This document shows positions 62,671-64,000 of a DNA stretch of 64,000 bases, piece by piece (positions within the stretch are counted from its first letter, which is position 1; the number at the start of each line of letters is the position of its first letter). The notes below the pieces were generated by a model. That model was not told where the DNA came from and made no database searches. It saw only the letters and a program-made list of their open reading frames with translations. Source of the stretch: Mucilaginibacter cryoferens (GTDB lineage: Bacteria; Bacteroidota; Bacteroidia; Sphingobacteriales; Sphingobacteriaceae). A program made the translations under genes and the position numbers. The stretch covers positions 14,978-78,977 of the forward strand of contig NZ_JACHCR010000031.1 of the NCBI RefSeq assembly GCF_014205845.1, written 5' to 3'.

Positions 62671-64000
62671 TCACTTATTTCTCAATAATAATTGTTCTAA
62701 CTTTTCCAGCCGTTCATTCATTGATTTGACATTACTTTTAAGTTGTTCTACTTCTTTGTCCTTGGCCTCAATCTGTTTTTGCTGTTCAATAACATGGAGA
62801 TATAATTCTTCTACCTTTTCCAAAGACTGAATGGTTAATTCACTGATATCATAAGAATAACCATCTGTGGTTTTCTCAGTACCACTGATTGGAGTTACCC
62901 CTGGCAAGTGCTTATGGACTTTGATAAATTTGGCTACGTCTGCCAATGAGGTGAAATGATACCCTTTATTGATCTTGGAAAAACCGTCAAAGTACTTTTC
63001 AAATACATAATCTGCATAAACAGAATTCTTTGTTCTAATTTTGCCATTTACGAACAGGGTTTCGTCATTAAATGTTGACTTACTCTTGGTTCCAATACCT
63101 ATCCAACCCAATTGATAGATATTTTGATTGTTCGTAGTGGCTGGTACATTTGTAGTTAATACACGCCAAGGTTCGGTAGTCTGCAGATCAACAATATTAG
63201 ACGCAACACCATTTACGGTAGAGGTTAATTTATTGGCGCCCAATGTTGTATCGGTAACTAAATTCAAGGTATTAGTTGTAGTAGCTGTGATCGCTGATTT
63301 TAGATCTAACGGGGTACTGGCTACACCGTTTACTGTCGTAGTCAGATTTGTTCCAGATAAGGTATTGCCTACCACATTAACAGTTGTTGCTGTTACACTT
63401 ACCCCATTTACTACGGACGTAATTATATTACCCGAACTTGATAAAGTATGAGTAGTTGTAGAAGACACAATATACGGTGACACGGATGTCCCACTACCTG
63501 TTACCGTAATAATACCAGTACCTTGGGTTATTCCACCCTGACCAGCAACTCCCTGAGGACCTTGAGGGCCTGTTGCGCCTGCTGGACCAGTTGCGCCAGT
63601 ATCCCCTTTAGGGCCTTGAGGACCTACCGCGCCTGTGGCACCTGCTGAACCAGTTGCTCCAACATCACCTTTGGGCCCTTGGGCACCGGTTGCTCCGGTT
63701 AGACCGACAGGGCCTTGAGCACCGGTGGCACCAACCAGACCTTGCGGACCTACTGCACCTGTTGCTCCCTGAGGACCTACCGCGCCATCTTTACCATCTG
63801 CTCCGTTAGTACCAACTGCGCCAGTGGCGCCAACCGGGCCTTGAGGACCTACTGCGCCCGTTGCTCCCTGAGGACCTACCGCGCCATCTTTACCATCTAC
63901 GCCGTTCGCACCGGCCGGGCCTTGCGGACCTACTCCGCCTGTGGCTCCCTGAGGACCTACCGCGCCATCTTTACCATCTACGCCGTTAGTTCCAGCTGCG
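62671..64000 (-). CDS. collagen-like repeat surface protein, 5' end outside window
   Basis: The frame is open to the right edge (about 442 residues visible), so the start is not seen. The visible N-terminal ~170 residues are Gly-X-Y collagen triplets ([32 protein letters not shown]). A Thr/Val/Asn-rich repeat region follows ([26 protein letters not shown]). Then comes a domain seen at the end of many Bacteroidota fibre proteins ([35 protein letters not shown]) and a C-terminal coiled coil ([20 protein letters not shown]). A frame starting at 63483 is only an internal part. It is probably a trimeric extracellular fibre, first in the operon with the CHU_C and PorP/SprF genes. Confidence 0.85.
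   Translation of the reverse strand, partial: AAGTNGVDGKDGAVGPQGATGGVGPQGPAGANGVDGKDGAVGPQGATGAVGPQGPVGATGAVGTNGADGKDGAVGPQGATGAVGPQGLVGATGAQGPVGLTGATGAQGPKGDVGATGSAGATGAVGPQGPKGDTGATGPAGATGPQGPQGVAGQGGITQGTGIITVTGSGTSVSPYIVSSTTTHTLSSSGNIITSVVNGVSVTATTVNVVGNTLSGTNLTTTVNGVASTPLDLKSAITATTTNTLNLVTDTTLGANKLTSTVNGVASNIVDLQTTEPWRVLTTNVPATTNNQNIYQLGWIGIGTKSKSTFNDETLFVNGKIRTKNSVYADYVFEKYFDGFSKINKGYHFTSLADVAKFIKVHKHLPGVTPISGTEKTTDGYSYDISELTIQSLEKVEELYLHVIEQQKQIEAKDKEVEQLKSNVKSMNERLEKLEQLLLRNK

Noticed and set aside
63128..63451. 107-aa plus-strand Val/Thr-rich frame
   Set aside because: It is the antisense of the Thr/Val repeat region of the collagen-like protein; low-complexity repeats keep several frames open.
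62671..64000. Repeated blocks at the right end as a CRISPR array or satellite
   Set aside because: The repeats are in-frame Gly-X-Y codons with uneven spacing (99 and 81 bp) and no unique spacers.

Overview
The window looks like chromosome of a Bacteroidota bacterium of the Sphingobacteriaceae (Mucilaginibacter/Pedobacter type). The grounds are two SusC/SusD pairs, a one-protein hybrid two-component regulator, a type IX secretion (T9SS) style PorP/SprF and CHU_C gene set, an RteC-type regulator, AT-rich intergenic DNA and few Shine-Dalgarno sites. No rRNA, tRNA or CRISPR array was seen. The genus is an inference.

Layout. (1) 1-11.5 kb is a polysaccharide utilization locus (PUL). On the minus strand it has susC, susD, an (alpha/alpha)6 glycosidase-like protein and a GH31 enzyme cut by the window edge. 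Divergent from these are an AraC regulator, a translationally coupled sugar isomerase/epimerase-like TIM barrel and a PhyH-type dioxygenase. (2) 11.5-22.2 kb is an accessory block bracketed by two inverted ~170-bp copies of an IS21-end-like miniature element. It holds a ComF-like phosphoribosyltransferase, RteC, a Crp-type regulator, a lipoprotein with a possible permuted papain-like domain plus a small membrane protein, an NmrA-type reductase and the non-homologous end joining pair Ku and LigD with small satellite genes, one of them broken. A serine recombinase tail lies just outside. (3) 22.7-40.1 kb is a second PUL: hybrid two-component regulator, GH105, two beta-helix proteins, GH2 and SusC/D. 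It also carries three decayed genes: a GH29 fucosidase, a SusD tail and a sulfatase. Two pairs of 22-bp-spaced direct repeats precede its two transcription starts. (4) 40-50.5 kb has two paralogous TPR-membrane-HTH regulators around an AraC/glcG/fdhA cluster, two tandemly duplicated secreted proteins and an aquaporin. (5) 51-58 kb is loosely packed with small secreted or membrane proteins, a histidine kinase, two single-domain response regulators, small HTH proteins, a 118-bp miniature element and a repeated GTAG-N6-GTAG motif. (6) 58-64 kb is a minus-strand run: collagen-like protein (cut by the edge), CHU_C protein, PorP/SprF and a PorE-like OmpA protein.

How it works together. Each PUL would capture glycans at the outer membrane (SusD/SusC), cleave them in the periplasm (GH31, GH2, GH105, beta-helix proteins) and switch on in response to products (AraC in the first, the hybrid sensor in the second). 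The second PUL appears to have lost its fucosidase and sulfatase, so its substrate range has probably narrowed. The block between the PULs is unrelated to glycan use and looks acquired. The last operon looks like a T9SS-linked surface module.
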